DNA of 64,000 bases from Sphingobium lactosutens (GTDB lineage: Bacteria; Pseudomonadota; Alphaproteobacteria; Sphingomonadales; Sphingomonadaceae), in the NCBI RefSeq assembly GCF_013393185.1, contig NZ_QJQX01000057.1, positions 168,712 through 232,711 of the forward strand. The letters run 5' to 3'. Within the stretch, counting starts at the first letter, position 1; each line of letters starts with the position of its first letter. Position numbers and translations under genes: made by a program. Below, in pieces: positions 50,031 through 58,330 of the stretch. Below the pieces are notes generated by a model, which saw only the letters and a list, made by a program, of their open reading frames with translations, was not told where the DNA came from and searched no databases.

Positions 50031-51789
50031 CCGAATAGGCCTTGTTGACGTCGGCAGCGCCGATCGCCTCGCGCGTTTCCAGCGTTGCGGCGCGCAGGAG
50101 ATATTTGATCGGGAAATGGCGCGCGTCCAGCAGCGCGCCGCGCAGTGGCCCGGACACGATGCCTTCGTCATCCAGCCGGTCGAGTTGCCGCTCGACGGAC
50201 GCGCGCAACAGGCTTCGATAGACGCCTGGCCTGCCCAGATGACGGCCTAGCCCTTCGATGACGGCGCCCAGATTGAGCTGGATCGTGATGGTGATCAGCA
50301 TCTGCGCGATGGCCGCTGTGTCGGTTTGGGTGATACGCGAATCTTGCAGCCTTCCGATCCAGGCGTCCGCCGCGGGAAAAGCCACAAGCAGGGCGGAAGC
50401 ATCGATCCGGGGGGAGTCGTTATCTTTGAGCAGCAGGCGCAAGCCACCCTCGCCCCGACTGAAGAGCAGCACGGAGTTCTGCTGATTGGCCTCGAGTTCG
50501 ATGCCGTAATGCGCCGCCAGGCGAAGATGGACGCTCAGGAGCAGGTCACAAAACTCGCTGAGGAACCGCTCAACGTCGTCCCCATAATACCGATCTGCCA
50601 GATGCAGCGCGTAGGGACGGCCATCAGGCATCGGCGCCATCAAGGCCGCGACCGGCACCGGCTCGCAGCCGTCGAGCCCTTCGGGATAGCGGCGGACGAT
50701 GTAGGCGAGGAATCGCTCCCCGGCGTGATGCGCCCCGCCGCTTTCGTCGGTGAGAAGAAGCTTTGCCCGGAGCGCCGCGTCATCGGCCCGTATCGCCTCC
50801 AACAGCGAATGGACGACATGGCCGTCGTTGATCGTGACCGGCTTGATCGCGCGCAAGTTGAGGCGGCCGAGCGTGCTGATCGCCAGCGGCAGCTTGATAT
50901 GGAGGCCGGGTTCCTCGACGACCGCCACGGCCCGCACCGAGAGCGTGGGCGCGACTTCGAGATAGTCCCGTGGCGCCATGTAGGCGCGATCGGTCAACCC
51001 TGCCTTGGCCAGGATCTCGTCCATTCTCTCGCCGCGCATGAACGGATGGACGGGCAGGAGCGCGTGCGTCTGCTCCAGCGCTGGATCGAGCCCCACATCG
51101 GCGAACGACGGCCAACTGGCAGGCACTTCACCTTGCACGGACAGACCGTCCCTGGGGAGGGCGAGCCAGGCTAGGCGGAACGACTGCTGATATTCCGGAC
51201 CATAAGCGATGAGATCGTCGGCGGCAAAACCGTGCTTCGCCCGCGCTGTAGGATAGAATGGATGATCGATGAAGGATGCCAACCTGTCGTTGGCAAGCAT
51301 CTGCTTGTGCCATTCGGGATGGGCGGCCAGGCGTGCGGCGGCAGGCGGGGCGGTATCGCGGGCCGCGTCGCAGATGGCGCCCTGTTCGATCGCGGCCTGG
51401 CATTCGTCGAGAAAGGCAGAAACATTGCCGCTGTCCTCACCTTCGAGCCCGGCCTTCATGATCTCGAGGAACTCAGTGACGCTGTCGACGAGGCGCGCGC
51501 CTTGCCGCGCTACATGAACGAACGGCGGTGCGCAGACACGCCACGTCTGCATGAACCCGTCAGGCTCGACCGGTATGAAAAGCGTGCCGCCATCCGCGGC
51601 CTCATAGGCGAGATAGTGATCCGTGGGTGCGATCAGCCTGTCGAAGGGCGCTCTCTCGGCTAGAATGACCGTCCCGTGCACGATTTCCCGATAGTTTTCG
51701 CGCACGAGGCAATCTGCCACGCGCCTCAGGATATAGCGGCTGTGATCGCGGACCGATGGCGCAGGTTTGACAGCGGTGGCGATGTTCAT
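49825..51789 (-). CDS. NIS siderophore synthetase (IucA/IucC family), C-terminus replaced
   Basis: NIS synthetases condense citrate-like acids with amines or alcohols via acyl-adenylates. The first ~585 residues are family-typical: FIDHPFYPTARAKHGF near 175, LLPVHPFMRGE near 240, APTLSVRAV and HIKLPLAISTLGRLNLR near 280-310, LEANQQNSVLLF near 433 and LLLKDNDSPRID near 455. Family members end shortly after the FPIKYLLR segment with a NPL-type tail. Here the frame passes after DVNKAY into PanB-like DNA out of frame, adding about 70 residues that match nothing. Start has AGGAG. It follows the TonB-receptor remnant by 34 bases. Confidence 0.85.
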   Translation of the reverse strand: MNIATAVKPAPSVRDHSRYILRRVADCLVRENYREIVHGTVILAERAPFDRLIAPTDHYLAYEAADGGTLFIPVEPDGFMQTWRVCAPPFVHVARQGARLVDSVTEFLEIMKAGLEGEDSGNVSAFLDECQAAIEQGAICDAARDTAPPAAARLAAHPEWHKQMLANDRLASFIDHPFYPTARAKHGFAADDLIAYGPEYQQSFRLAWLALPRDGLSVQGEVPASWPSFADVGLDPALEQTHALLPVHPFMRGERMDEILAKAGLTDRAYMAPRDYLEVAPTLSVRAVAVVEEPGLHIKLPLAISTLGRLNLRAIKPVTINDGHVVHSLLEAIRADDAALRAKLLLTDESGGAHHAGERFLAYIVRRYPEGLDGCEPVPVAALMAPMPDGRPYALHLADRYYGDDVERFLSEFCDLLLSVHLRLAAHYGIELEANQQNSVLLFSRGEGGLRLLLKDNDSPRIDASALLVAFPAADAWIGRLQDSRITQTDTAAIAQMLITITIQLNLGAVIEGLGRHLGRPGVYRSLLRASVERQLDRLDDEGIVSGPLRGALLDARHFPIKYLLRAATLETREAIGAADVNKAYSARLPDGLGFLPDDAPGAGQHPPGEGRAGPVPRYHGRIGQRGCASGKTAFSLRSSLYRRRHAGRIGHQW

Positions 51790-51823
51790 CGTTATTCTCC
51801 TGAGGACGGGTGGCTGGAAGCGG

Positions 51824-52295
51824 CTAGTCGATCGCGTATCGCAGCGTGAACATCACGGACCGCGGAGCGCCTGGCATGTTGAGGTTCCCCACGGTGCCAT
51901 GAGCCGACACAATGTAGTCGCGGTCGAAGATGTTGCGGATGTTGAGTTGCGCCTTGAACTTGCCCAGACGCGCCCACGCCATGGCGTCAGCGGTCACATA
52001 TTCGGGTAGAACGACGGTGTTCGCGAGGTTGGCCTGACGATCGCCGACATAGTTGACGCCGCCGCCAAGGCCGAAGCGGTCTCCGAAGTTCCGCATCAGC
52101 CAGAAGCTTGCGCTGTGGGTCGGCGTCAGGGTGGGCCGGTTGCCCTGAATGGGAACACCGGAATCCAGCGCCGGCGATTTGGTGATGCGGGCATCGAGGT
52201 AGGCATAGCTGGCGATGGCCTGCCATCCTTCCGCCAGTTCTAGCTGCGCCGCTGCTTCGATACCGCGCGTGCGCTGCACGCCCACCGGCACGACC
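51824..52295 (-). pseudogene. TonB-dependent siderophore receptor, C-terminal fragment
   Basis: About 155 residues that correspond to the last barrel strands: VPVGVQRTRGIEAAAQLELAEGWQAIASYAYLDARITKSP, HSASFWLMRNFGDRFGLGGGVNYVGDRQANL, and NIRNIFDRDYIVSAHGTVGNLNMPGAPRSVMFTLRYAID ending without the usual Phe (FhuA-type receptors often end RYxF). The plug domain and most of the ~700 residue barrel are absent. The fragment starts where the decarboxylase homology stops, so it is a chimeric junction and not a working receptor. Confidence 0.85.
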
Positions 52296-53034
52296 CTGAG
52301 CAGAACCGCCAGTCCGGATCGCCATAGTCGACACCCCAGCCACCGCCGAGATTGACGATCCGCAAGTCCAGACCATGCTCGTTCGCCCAGGACCGGGCGA
52401 GATCGAGTTCCATCGCGCAGAGCGCGGCATGTCCGGCAGCATCACGATTGTTCGAGACCGTGTGGAAATGGAATCCCTCGAACCGCAGTGCCGGACAATG
52501 CGCCAGCAGCTTCAGGGCGTCGGGGATATCGGATTGCGCGATGCCGAACTGGGTTGCCGCTCCCCCCATGGTGAGGGTTGCTCCCGGCACTGGGCCGGCA
52601 AAGTTCACACGCAGCAATATGGGCAGGACCGCACCCGCCTGTGCCGCAACGGCGTTCGCGAGGCGCAACGTGTGCAGGCTTTCCACATGGAGCCGTTCGA
52701 CACCCTGCGCCAGGATCAACTCGATATCCTCGCGCGTGCGCGCGGGTCCGCCCATGATGATCCGGACTCCGGCGCCGACCGCATCTCGCACTTTCAGGAT
52801 TTCGCCCGATGAGGCGACCTCGAATCCGGCAACGTGCGGCGCGAGCGTTCGCAATATCCGGGGGTCGTTGTTGGCCTTGACGGCATAGAACAGTTCCGCC
52901 CGGGGCGGCAGCGACCTCACCACTTCCAGCACGTGCCGCCGCAGCGCATCGAGATCGTGCAGGAAGGCGCAGGTCGGCCGTTCGCTGTCCACCACGGCGA
53001 CGACTTGCGCGGCGCTTGGCTTCAACAGCGTCAT
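52240..53034 (-). pseudogene. PLP-dependent diamino-acid decarboxylase (SbnH/LysA-like), 3' end missing
   Basis: The first ~245 residues form a fold-type III decarboxylase barrel: the PLP lysine segment AELFYAVKANNDPRIL, FEVASSGEILKVRDAVGAGVRIIMGGPAR, FEGFHFHTVSNNRD and the phosphate loop LGGGWGVDYGDPDWRF. After about 52310 the frame enters TonB-receptor DNA out of frame and stops at 52240, so the C-terminal domain with its catalytic Cys and Asp is lost (family length about 400). SbnH makes the diamine for staphyloferrin B. The start overlaps the NIS gene by four bases. Confidence 0.82.
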
Positions 53035-54731
53035 GATAGCGCCACCGTCGATTGCTGCAGTGCATATCCATCCCGCAGCGCAGGTCGGAGGGGATTGGGT
53101 ATCTCGACATAATCGGGCCGTTCCCCGCGACCGGCGAAACAACTCGTGAAATTCGCTTTGGCAGGCAGGGTTTCCGCTTCGAGAAGCCAGGCGACGAGGC
53201 TGGCGGTGGGGCTGTCCTCGGCGGCGGTGGACAATGCCTCGGCAATGGAGCGCCAGAGGTCGCCTTCCGGCGCATCAGCCAGAAGAGAGACTGCCGCGAC
53301 TACATGGTTCAACTGATTGCTGATCAGGTAGTAGACTAGGCGCTGGCGCGCTTCCTCGGCGAGGAAGAATACCGATGGATTGAGTTCGAGCCCCGGCGCG
53401 ATGCGTTCGAAGCGCTCGCGATCTATGCTGACCCCTTCCAGGTCGCGCACGATCAGGCGGGCTGGAGTTCCCCGGTCCAACTCCAGAAGGCTGTTTTGGC
53501 TGTGCGCTTCGAGGCTGACGCCTGTTCTGGCGAACAGGCGCAGCGGCGGGAGTATGGCCGTCTGGACGTAAGCGCGTAGCCAGGCTTGCGCCGCAGCGAG
53601 ACCGGAAAAGCCGCAGCCCATGGTCTCTAGCATCGGCCGGCCATCGTTCGGCGATGGTTCGAGCAGGCCAGCCAGTACAAATGCTTCTCGCCGAGGCGCA
53701 TCGCGCAGGACGACGGCCGTAATTGCTTCGAGGCCGGGACGATCGATCCAGACAGCGCCGGGCTCATCGAGCACGTCGAGGCCGCAGGCGGCAACCTGTT
53801 TCGCAATCGCCGCAAGCGCCTGCTCTGCCGCCATGCTTCGGGCGATCTGGTCGCGCGGGTTGGTGCGCGCGAAATTGGTGATCCGGGCCGCAATCGGGAG
53901 CTTGAGGAACATATTGGCGCTGGGTGCGAACACGGTGCGGACCGATGATGTCGGCTGCATCGTCGCGCCGGTGGGCAGGGTGAGGATCGCGCGTCCCCGC
54001 GCGACGAGATCAGCGAATGATGGATCGGTTTCGAGGCGCGCGGCCTGCCAGGGGTGGCTCGGAATCAGAAGGCGGCCGCTGATCGCGTTTTCCGGCAGGC
54101 CGGAAAGATCGGCGAGGATGCGGCGTACACGCTCCTGGGCCTGCCTGTCGCGCCACAGCGCCGCCCCGACATCGGTCTCGGCGATGATCCAGCGCAACTG
54201 GAAACCACGGGCGCGCTCCGGCGCATAACAGTCAATATCGTCCGCCGAAAAGCCATCTATGCTCTTGGCAAATGGATGGAATGGATGCCCGTGCCATAGG
54301 CTCTGCTCCAGTCCCATGGGGGAACAATCGATGGGACGCGCCGCGCAGGCCAGAGCGTGCTCCTCTGCGCCCTTGAGCGCTTTGATGAGGCGCTCCTTGA
54401 TCGCCGGCGAGATAGAGCCATTTTCCTCTGTGAGCGCATCCGCCATCAGGCTTGCGATGAGAATAGGGTCATCCGTCGCCGTTGCGGACCCATCGGCTTG
54501 TTCGATCAATACGGGCAGCCGCCAACGATGAAAGCCCCCCGGCGATGCCCGCAGGCACGAGGCGCGCAACCTGTTCGCACCCACGTTCAAGGTGCAGGCT
54601 TCACCCTCGACCGGCACGGATTCGGTCATGCGTTCCCGCAGCCATGTATTGAGCAGGCGCTCCATCGCGATACCGGCGCGGATGGCGGCGGCATCTTCGA
54701 CTGTTCTCTCCACAGGCAGGGGCATCGTCAT
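53031..54731 (-). CDS. NIS siderophore synthetase (IucA/IucC family)
   Basis: A 566 aa ATP-dependent synthetase that appears complete. Motifs in order: GHPFHPFAKSIDGF near 148 (ATP/substrate site), LLIPSHPWQ near 227, MQPTSSVRTVF near 260, FLKLPIAARITN near 280, VSLEAHSQNSLLEL near 410, LIVRDLEGVSID near 430, and the ending YVEIPNPL near 543. I start at 54731 (MTMPLPVERTV); the frame is open upstream but low-complexity. It is the first intact biosynthetic gene of the locus. Confidence 0.92.
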   Translation of the reverse strand: MTMPLPVERTVEDAAAIRAGIAMERLLNTWLRERMTESVPVEGEACTLNVGANRLRASCLRASPGGFHRWRLPVLIEQADGSATATDDPILIASLMADALTEENGSISPAIKERLIKALKGAEEHALACAARPIDCSPMGLEQSLWHGHPFHPFAKSIDGFSADDIDCYAPERARGFQLRWIIAETDVGAALWRDRQAQERVRRILADLSGLPENAISGRLLIPSHPWQAARLETDPSFADLVARGRAILTLPTGATMQPTSSVRTVFAPSANMFLKLPIAARITNFARTNPRDQIARSMAAEQALAAIAKQVAACGLDVLDEPGAVWIDRPGLEAITAVVLRDAPRREAFVLAGLLEPSPNDGRPMLETMGCGFSGLAAAQAWLRAYVQTAILPPLRLFARTGVSLEAHSQNSLLELDRGTPARLIVRDLEGVSIDRERFERIAPGLELNPSVFFLAEEARQRLVYYLISNQLNHVVAAVSLLADAPEGDLWRSIAEALSTAAEDSPTASLVAWLLEAETLPAKANFTSCFAGRGERPDYVEIPNPLRPALRDGYALQQSTVALS

Positions 54732-54879
54732 CAGACGGGTCTCTCGATGGGGGTGAAGAAAGGAAGGCGGCGGCCCGCGCATGCAGGCCGGCGACGAGGC
54801 GTCGCCCTAGAAGAGGGGCAAGGCCTTGGCGAATCGAGACTGCGCGCCGTGGGTGCCTCCGAAGAGTGAGCGCGCTTCT

Positions 54880-55944
54880 TCAGCCGGAGCCCCGAGCCGA
54901 CGCAATGCGCCGGCACCAGAAAACCCACACCGCGAACGTTCCCAACAGCGCCAGGGATAGCCCGGACAGCGTCATCACGAACCGGTAGAGAAAACCTCCA
55001 ACCTTTGCCGCGTGAAGCGGATAGAGAAGATTGTATCCACGCACCGCAGGCGACAGATTCTTGGCGTCGCGTGCAGCGACAAATGCGCCGCTGTCCGCAG
55101 CGAACCACAATGTCGTGCGCCCGTTTGGCAGCCATTCTTCGGGATTGCGCATGCGCAGGGTGATTAGACCGTTGCCGCGACGCGGCAGAGAGAGGCTGCG
55201 AACCTCGGCTTCCGGAAAGCGCTGTCGCCCCATTTCGATCATCGCCGACCAGTTTAACCGCTTGGCGATCTTTCCCGTGTGTGGCGGTGGTTCGGCCAGC
55301 GAACGGTCGATTTGCGCGGGAGCGCCAGGCCCGAAGAGCAACGCTGCCATTGGCCGGAATACCAGTACCGCTCCGGTGACGAGCGATAGAACCAACAGCG
55401 GCGTGATGACGATGCCGAGATCGCGGTGATGCCGCAGGATCGCCGGCCGGGTCATGCGCGCCGGCCACAGGCGGAATGAGAACGTCTTGCGTGTCCGCAA
55501 CCATAGAAGCACGCCAGTGACTACGAAGAACAGGCCGCAGATGGCAACGACGCCAATGATGATTTCCCCCCTATCACCGGCGAAGAGATGATGATGGAAG
55601 TCGAATAGCCAGATCTCCGGCCGTTCCCACTGGCTGGTCCATCGCGTTACGAGCGCGCCGCTCTGATCGACATAGGCGCCCGCGCCGCCCTTGTAGGTCA
55701 GCCGATCCAGTCCAAAATCCTTGGTTGCGAAGAGGATTGATTCGGGCCGGGTTGCCGGATCATCCATGATCCGCTGCGTGAGTTCAGCCAGATGCGCAGT
55801 GCCTTGAATTTGCGCGTCGGTTGCATGGGGGAGCATCACCCACGCATCCTTGTGAACGAGGATTGCACCGGACAGGCCAAGCATCGCCAACAGCAGGCCA
55901 ACGAGACCTCCAGTCCAGCGATGCAATGTATCGATAAGCGTCAT
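54880..55944 (-). CDS. PepSY-associated membrane protein (putative ferric-siderophore reductase)
   Basis: A 354 aa protein with helices near residues 12-32, 130-155, 185-210 and 325-345. Family signatures are LHRWTGGLVGLLLAMLGLSGAIL at the start, FDFHHHLFAG near 115 and ILRHHRDLGIVITPLLVLSLVTGAVLVFRP near 182-211. PepSY proteins in iron loci are linked to release or reduction of iron from siderophores at the inner membrane. It is the first gene after the Fur-box-like site, 148 bases ahead of the NIS gene. Confidence 0.87.
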   Translation of the reverse strand: MTLIDTLHRWTGGLVGLLLAMLGLSGAILVHKDAWVMLPHATDAQIQGTAHLAELTQRIMDDPATRPESILFATKDFGLDRLTYKGGAGAYVDQSGALVTRWTSQWERPEIWLFDFHHHLFAGDRGEIIIGVVAICGLFFVVTGVLLWLRTRKTFSFRLWPARMTRPAILRHHRDLGIVITPLLVLSLVTGAVLVFRPMAALLFGPGAPAQIDRSLAEPPPHTGKIAKRLNWSAMIEMGRQRFPEAEVRSLSLPRRGNGLITLRMRNPEEWLPNGRTTLWFAADSGAFVAARDAKNLSPAVRGYNLLYPLHAAKVGGFLYRFVMTLSGLSLALLGTFAVWVFWCRRIASARGSG

Positions 55945-56034
55945 CAGAAGTGAATGCGATCTGCGGGTGAAGCGGCTTTGCGGGCCTTTGCCGCTTAGCG
56001 CCCGAGCGAAGTACCGAAAATATCCTGCTTGTGC

Positions 56035-56053
56035 AAATCATTATCAAAATGAT
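56035..56053 (-). promoter_or_regulatory. Fur-box-like palindrome upstream of the siderophore operon
   Basis: AATCATT-ATCAA-AATGATT; on the minus strand it contains TTGATAATGATT, close to the GATAATGAT repeats bound by Fur. It lies about 90 bases before the PepSY start codon, the right place for iron-dependent repression of the operon. Confidence 0.6.
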
Positions 56054-56121
56054 TCAGTGCTTGCCGTTGCACGGTCGGAAAAGCCCAGCCAACTACATTA
56101 TCCGGCTTCAGCAAGCCGGCG

Positions 56122-56445
56122 TCATGCAGCCTCCACCGCGTGGGCTTCAAAAGCGACGCCCAATCGCTTGCGTACCGCACCGAAAATCGCGGCGAGATTG
56201 TCCATGCTCGGGTTGCCCTTCTCCGACAGCATCCGGTGCAGGCTCTTGCTCGGGCGGTTGGTCTCGGTCGCCAGTTCCTCGAAGCCGACCGAGGCATTGA
56301 CGAGATCGCGCAGGATCAGCCGCGCCACGTGCGGCTCCCCATTGAGGAACGCGGTCGCGGCTTCATCGAGCATGGCCTTGGCGAAGGCGGGATCGCGCGC
56401 AGCGCGTTCCTTCACCGTCTCCTTAAAATCGCGGGTCAGCACCAT
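56122..56445 (-). CDS. Antitoxin with HTH (HigA/putative addiction-module type)
   Basis: A 107 aa protein. The C-terminal HTH is FEELATETNRPSKSLHRMLSEKGNPSMDNLAAIFGAVRKRLGV (about 54-97); residues 1-50 are helical and probably wrap the toxin. It starts four bases after the toxin stop, in the toxin-first order typical of higBA. Confidence 0.83.
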   Translation of the reverse strand: MVLTRDFKETVKERAARDPAFAKAMLDEAATAFLNGEPHVARLILRDLVNASVGFEELATETNRPSKSLHRMLSEKGNPSMDNLAAIFGAVRKRLGVAFEAHAVEAA

Positions 56446-56449
56446 CTTG

Positions 56450-56788
56450 TCACTTCCTGTCTTTCCTGGCCGCCGCCTTGCGGACCTTGTATTCGCTCAG
56501 CAGCACGCCGGCCCGTTCGATGTCGGACTGCTGCCGCTTCTTGGTTCCGCCCACGAACAGAATAATGAGTTCATCTCCATCCTGGGCGAGATAGAGCCGA
56601 TAGCCCGGCCCCCAATCGATCCGGTATTCCCCGAGCCCGCCACCGATCCATTTGACGTTCGACAAATTGCCCAGTTCCATCCGGACGATGGCAGTCGCCA
56701 CCTTGGCCGAAGCCTGGGAATCGAGATCGTCGAACCATGATCGGAACGGGCTTGAGCCGTCCTCGCGAATATACTCCTGAACGATCAA
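56450..56788 (-). CDS. RelE/ParE-family toxin (HigB-like)
   Basis: A 112 aa toxin: PFRSWFDDLDSQASAKVATAIVRMELGN, GLGEYRIDWGPGYRLYLAQDGDELIILFVGGTKKRQQSDIERA, the usual RelE-fold order with conserved Arg/Tyr and the KKRQQ..D end. The start is uncertain: a TTG at 56788 lies behind AAAGG; a TTG at 56803 gives five more residues. HigB toxins cut ribosome-bound mRNA. Confidence 0.85.
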   Translation of the reverse strand: MIVQEYIREDGSSPFRSWFDDLDSQASAKVATAIVRMELGNLSNVKWIGGGLGEYRIDWGPGYRLYLAQDGDELIILFVGGTKKRQQSDIERAGVLLSEYKVRKAAARKDRK

Positions 56789-56803
56789 CTCATCGCCTTT
56801 CAA

Positions 56804-56819
56804 GTAACATATACGTTAC
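56804..56819. promoter_or_regulatory. Palindrome upstream of the toxin gene (candidate autoregulatory operator)
   Basis: GTAACATATACGTTAC, an inverted repeat with 5 bp perfect outer arms, placed between the integrase stop and the toxin start. Antitoxins of this class bind such sites to repress their own operon. Confidence 0.5.
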
Positions 56820-56837
56820 CAAATGTCCAGTGGGAGA

Positions 56838-58106
56838 TCAGGCGACCAGACGCAGCCGATCGAGCTTGGCCGCTCCCTCAGCGAGCAGCCGAGCAATCTC
56901 GTCCGATGTGCGCCGGACGGCGAGTTTCAAGGCTTCGTCGATATGGATGTAGTCCTGCGTCACATTCTGCGATGCATGGCCCAGCATTGCCCGGATCGTC
57001 AGTTCCGAGAATCCGAGTTCGCCGGCGATGCTGCCAAAGGTATGCCGCAAGGTATGGGGCGTGACACCGGCAAGGCTGGCGAGCTGGCAGACCCGTTTGA
57101 GGCAGGCGCTGACCGCCGTGTACGGACCATCTGCCGCCGTCGATGGAAACACGTGTGGATTGCCTGCGATCTCCGCTTGCGCGACGACGACCTTGATCGC
57201 TTCCGGCCCGATCGCGCGAATCTGCGCATCGCCCTTGGTATCGGGGAAGGCGACGAAGCCGCCCATCGGATTTACCCAGCTCCGCTGCATCGCTTGCGCC
57301 TCCTCGCGGCGATAGCCAGTGAGGAGAAGCGTGCGGATAACGGCGAGCGCGGTAGGATTTTCGCCATTGTGCTCGGCATAGGCCATCGCCTTGCCCAGCG
57401 CCTCGATCTCGGCAACGCTAAGGCGCCGCGTTCTTTTCTTTCCCGCCAGCTTCTTCGCACCCTTGGTCGGGTGCTCGGCGAGAAGCCCTTTGTGCTTGGC
57501 ATGTCCGAGGATCGCCTGGAGGGTGCCCACGCAGCGCGCCGCCACGCCAGGTCCGCCGGTGGCCTTGCCGCCGCGGCCTCCCGTCCGCGCCTTCTCGGTC
57601 TTCCCGTTCATGACATCGGTTTGCATCGCTTCGACATCGGCAATTGTCAGATGGCGGGCGATCCGCTTGCCGAGCAGCGGCTTGATGTGCGTCCTGATCC
57701 GGCTTTCGTCCATGTCGAGTGATGACGCCTTGATCGGACGGTTCTTGCGTCCGAGGATACGGCCGGCTCGTGCTTCGGTCAGATACCAGTCGCACAGTTC
57801 GTTGACATTCATCTCATTGCGAGCGCGGCGCGCCTCTTCCGCCGGGTCTTCGCCAGCGGCAACCGTACCAAGCTTGATCTTGGCGAGGTCGCGCGCTTGA
57901 TCGACCGTGATGACGCCGAAGCGCCCAAGATTGATCCGGCGCTTGATCCCCTCCGAGTTTCGATACTGGGCAATGAACGTCTTGAGCCCCGAGGGGAGTA
58001 CGCGAACACCGAAGCCGCGAATCTCATTGTCCCAGAGGACAATCTGTCCCTCGACAGGTGGCGCGAGCGCATCTACGGCGCGCTTGTTCAGCTTGGCAGT
58101 CGGCAT
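56838..58106 (-). CDS. int: P4-type tyrosine integrase of the island
   Basis: A 422 aa phage-type integrase. An N-terminal DUF4102 arm-binding domain (about 5-85, LNKRAVDALAPPVEGQIVLWDNEIRGFGVRVLPSG), a core-binding domain (about 95-190) and a catalytic domain with Arg in LLLTGYRREEAQ, HTLRHTFGS, LGHASQNVTQDY and the nucleophile Tyr. I start at 58106, preceded by GGAGG; the in-frame 58118 would cover that site. It lies at the island's right end. Confidence 0.93.
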   Translation of the reverse strand: MPTAKLNKRAVDALAPPVEGQIVLWDNEIRGFGVRVLPSGLKTFIAQYRNSEGIKRRINLGRFGVITVDQARDLAKIKLGTVAAGEDPAEEARRARNEMNVNELCDWYLTEARAGRILGRKNRPIKASSLDMDESRIRTHIKPLLGKRIARHLTIADVEAMQTDVMNGKTEKARTGGRGGKATGGPGVAARCVGTLQAILGHAKHKGLLAEHPTKGAKKLAGKKRTRRLSVAEIEALGKAMAYAEHNGENPTALAVIRTLLLTGYRREEAQAMQRSWVNPMGGFVAFPDTKGDAQIRAIGPEAIKVVVAQAEIAGNPHVFPSTAADGPYTAVSACLKRVCQLASLAGVTPHTLRHTFGSIAGELGFSELTIRAMLGHASQNVTQDYIHIDEALKLAVRRTSDEIARLLAEGAAKLDRLRLVA

Positions 58107-58118
58107 CGCCACCTCCAT

Positions 58119-58166
58119 TTGGAGACAAAGATTTCCCAGAAGGGTTTTGTCTCCATATTGTCTCCA
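58119..58166 (+). repeat. Candidate integrase arm-type site, right end
   Basis: TTGGAGACA, 20 bases, then TGTCTCCATATTGTCTCCA (58148-58166), the counterpart of 27076-27123. It also overlaps the integrase promoter region, so integrase may regulate itself. Confidence 0.75.
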
Positions 58167-58284
58167 AAAATCGCCGTTTCGTAGCGAATTGGAGGGTAAG
58201 GCGTCGCAGGATTAAATCAATATCTATTTGAAATATAGTAGAAAATAGTACAGTCGGAAACTGTGGCGTAGGCGGATGTCGAAG

Positions 58285-58330
58285 TTGCCAAGGTTGGGGT
58301 CGAGGGTTCGAATCCCTTCGCCCGCTCCAG
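58285..58330 (+). repeat. attR core of the genomic island
   Basis: Forty-six bases identical to the 3' half of tRNA-Gly (26981-27026). No 5' half or cloverleaf is present, so it is not a tRNA gene. Confidence 0.92.

Larger units (their letters stand above)
27027..58330. mobile_element. tRNA-Gly-borne genomic island (decayed Trb-type ICE)
   Basis: About 31.3 kb bracketed by an intact tRNA-Gly and a 46 bp copy of its 3' half. A tyrosine integrase at the right end reads inward. The content is mobile and accessory: a RIT element, ParB-like, RepA with iterons, a trb cluster, an NIS siderophore locus and a toxin-antitoxin pair. Genes for relaxase, coupling protein and TrbB-D are absent and trbE is cut, so self-transfer is unlikely; excision could still occur because the integrase and both ends look intact. 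Confidence 0.9.
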
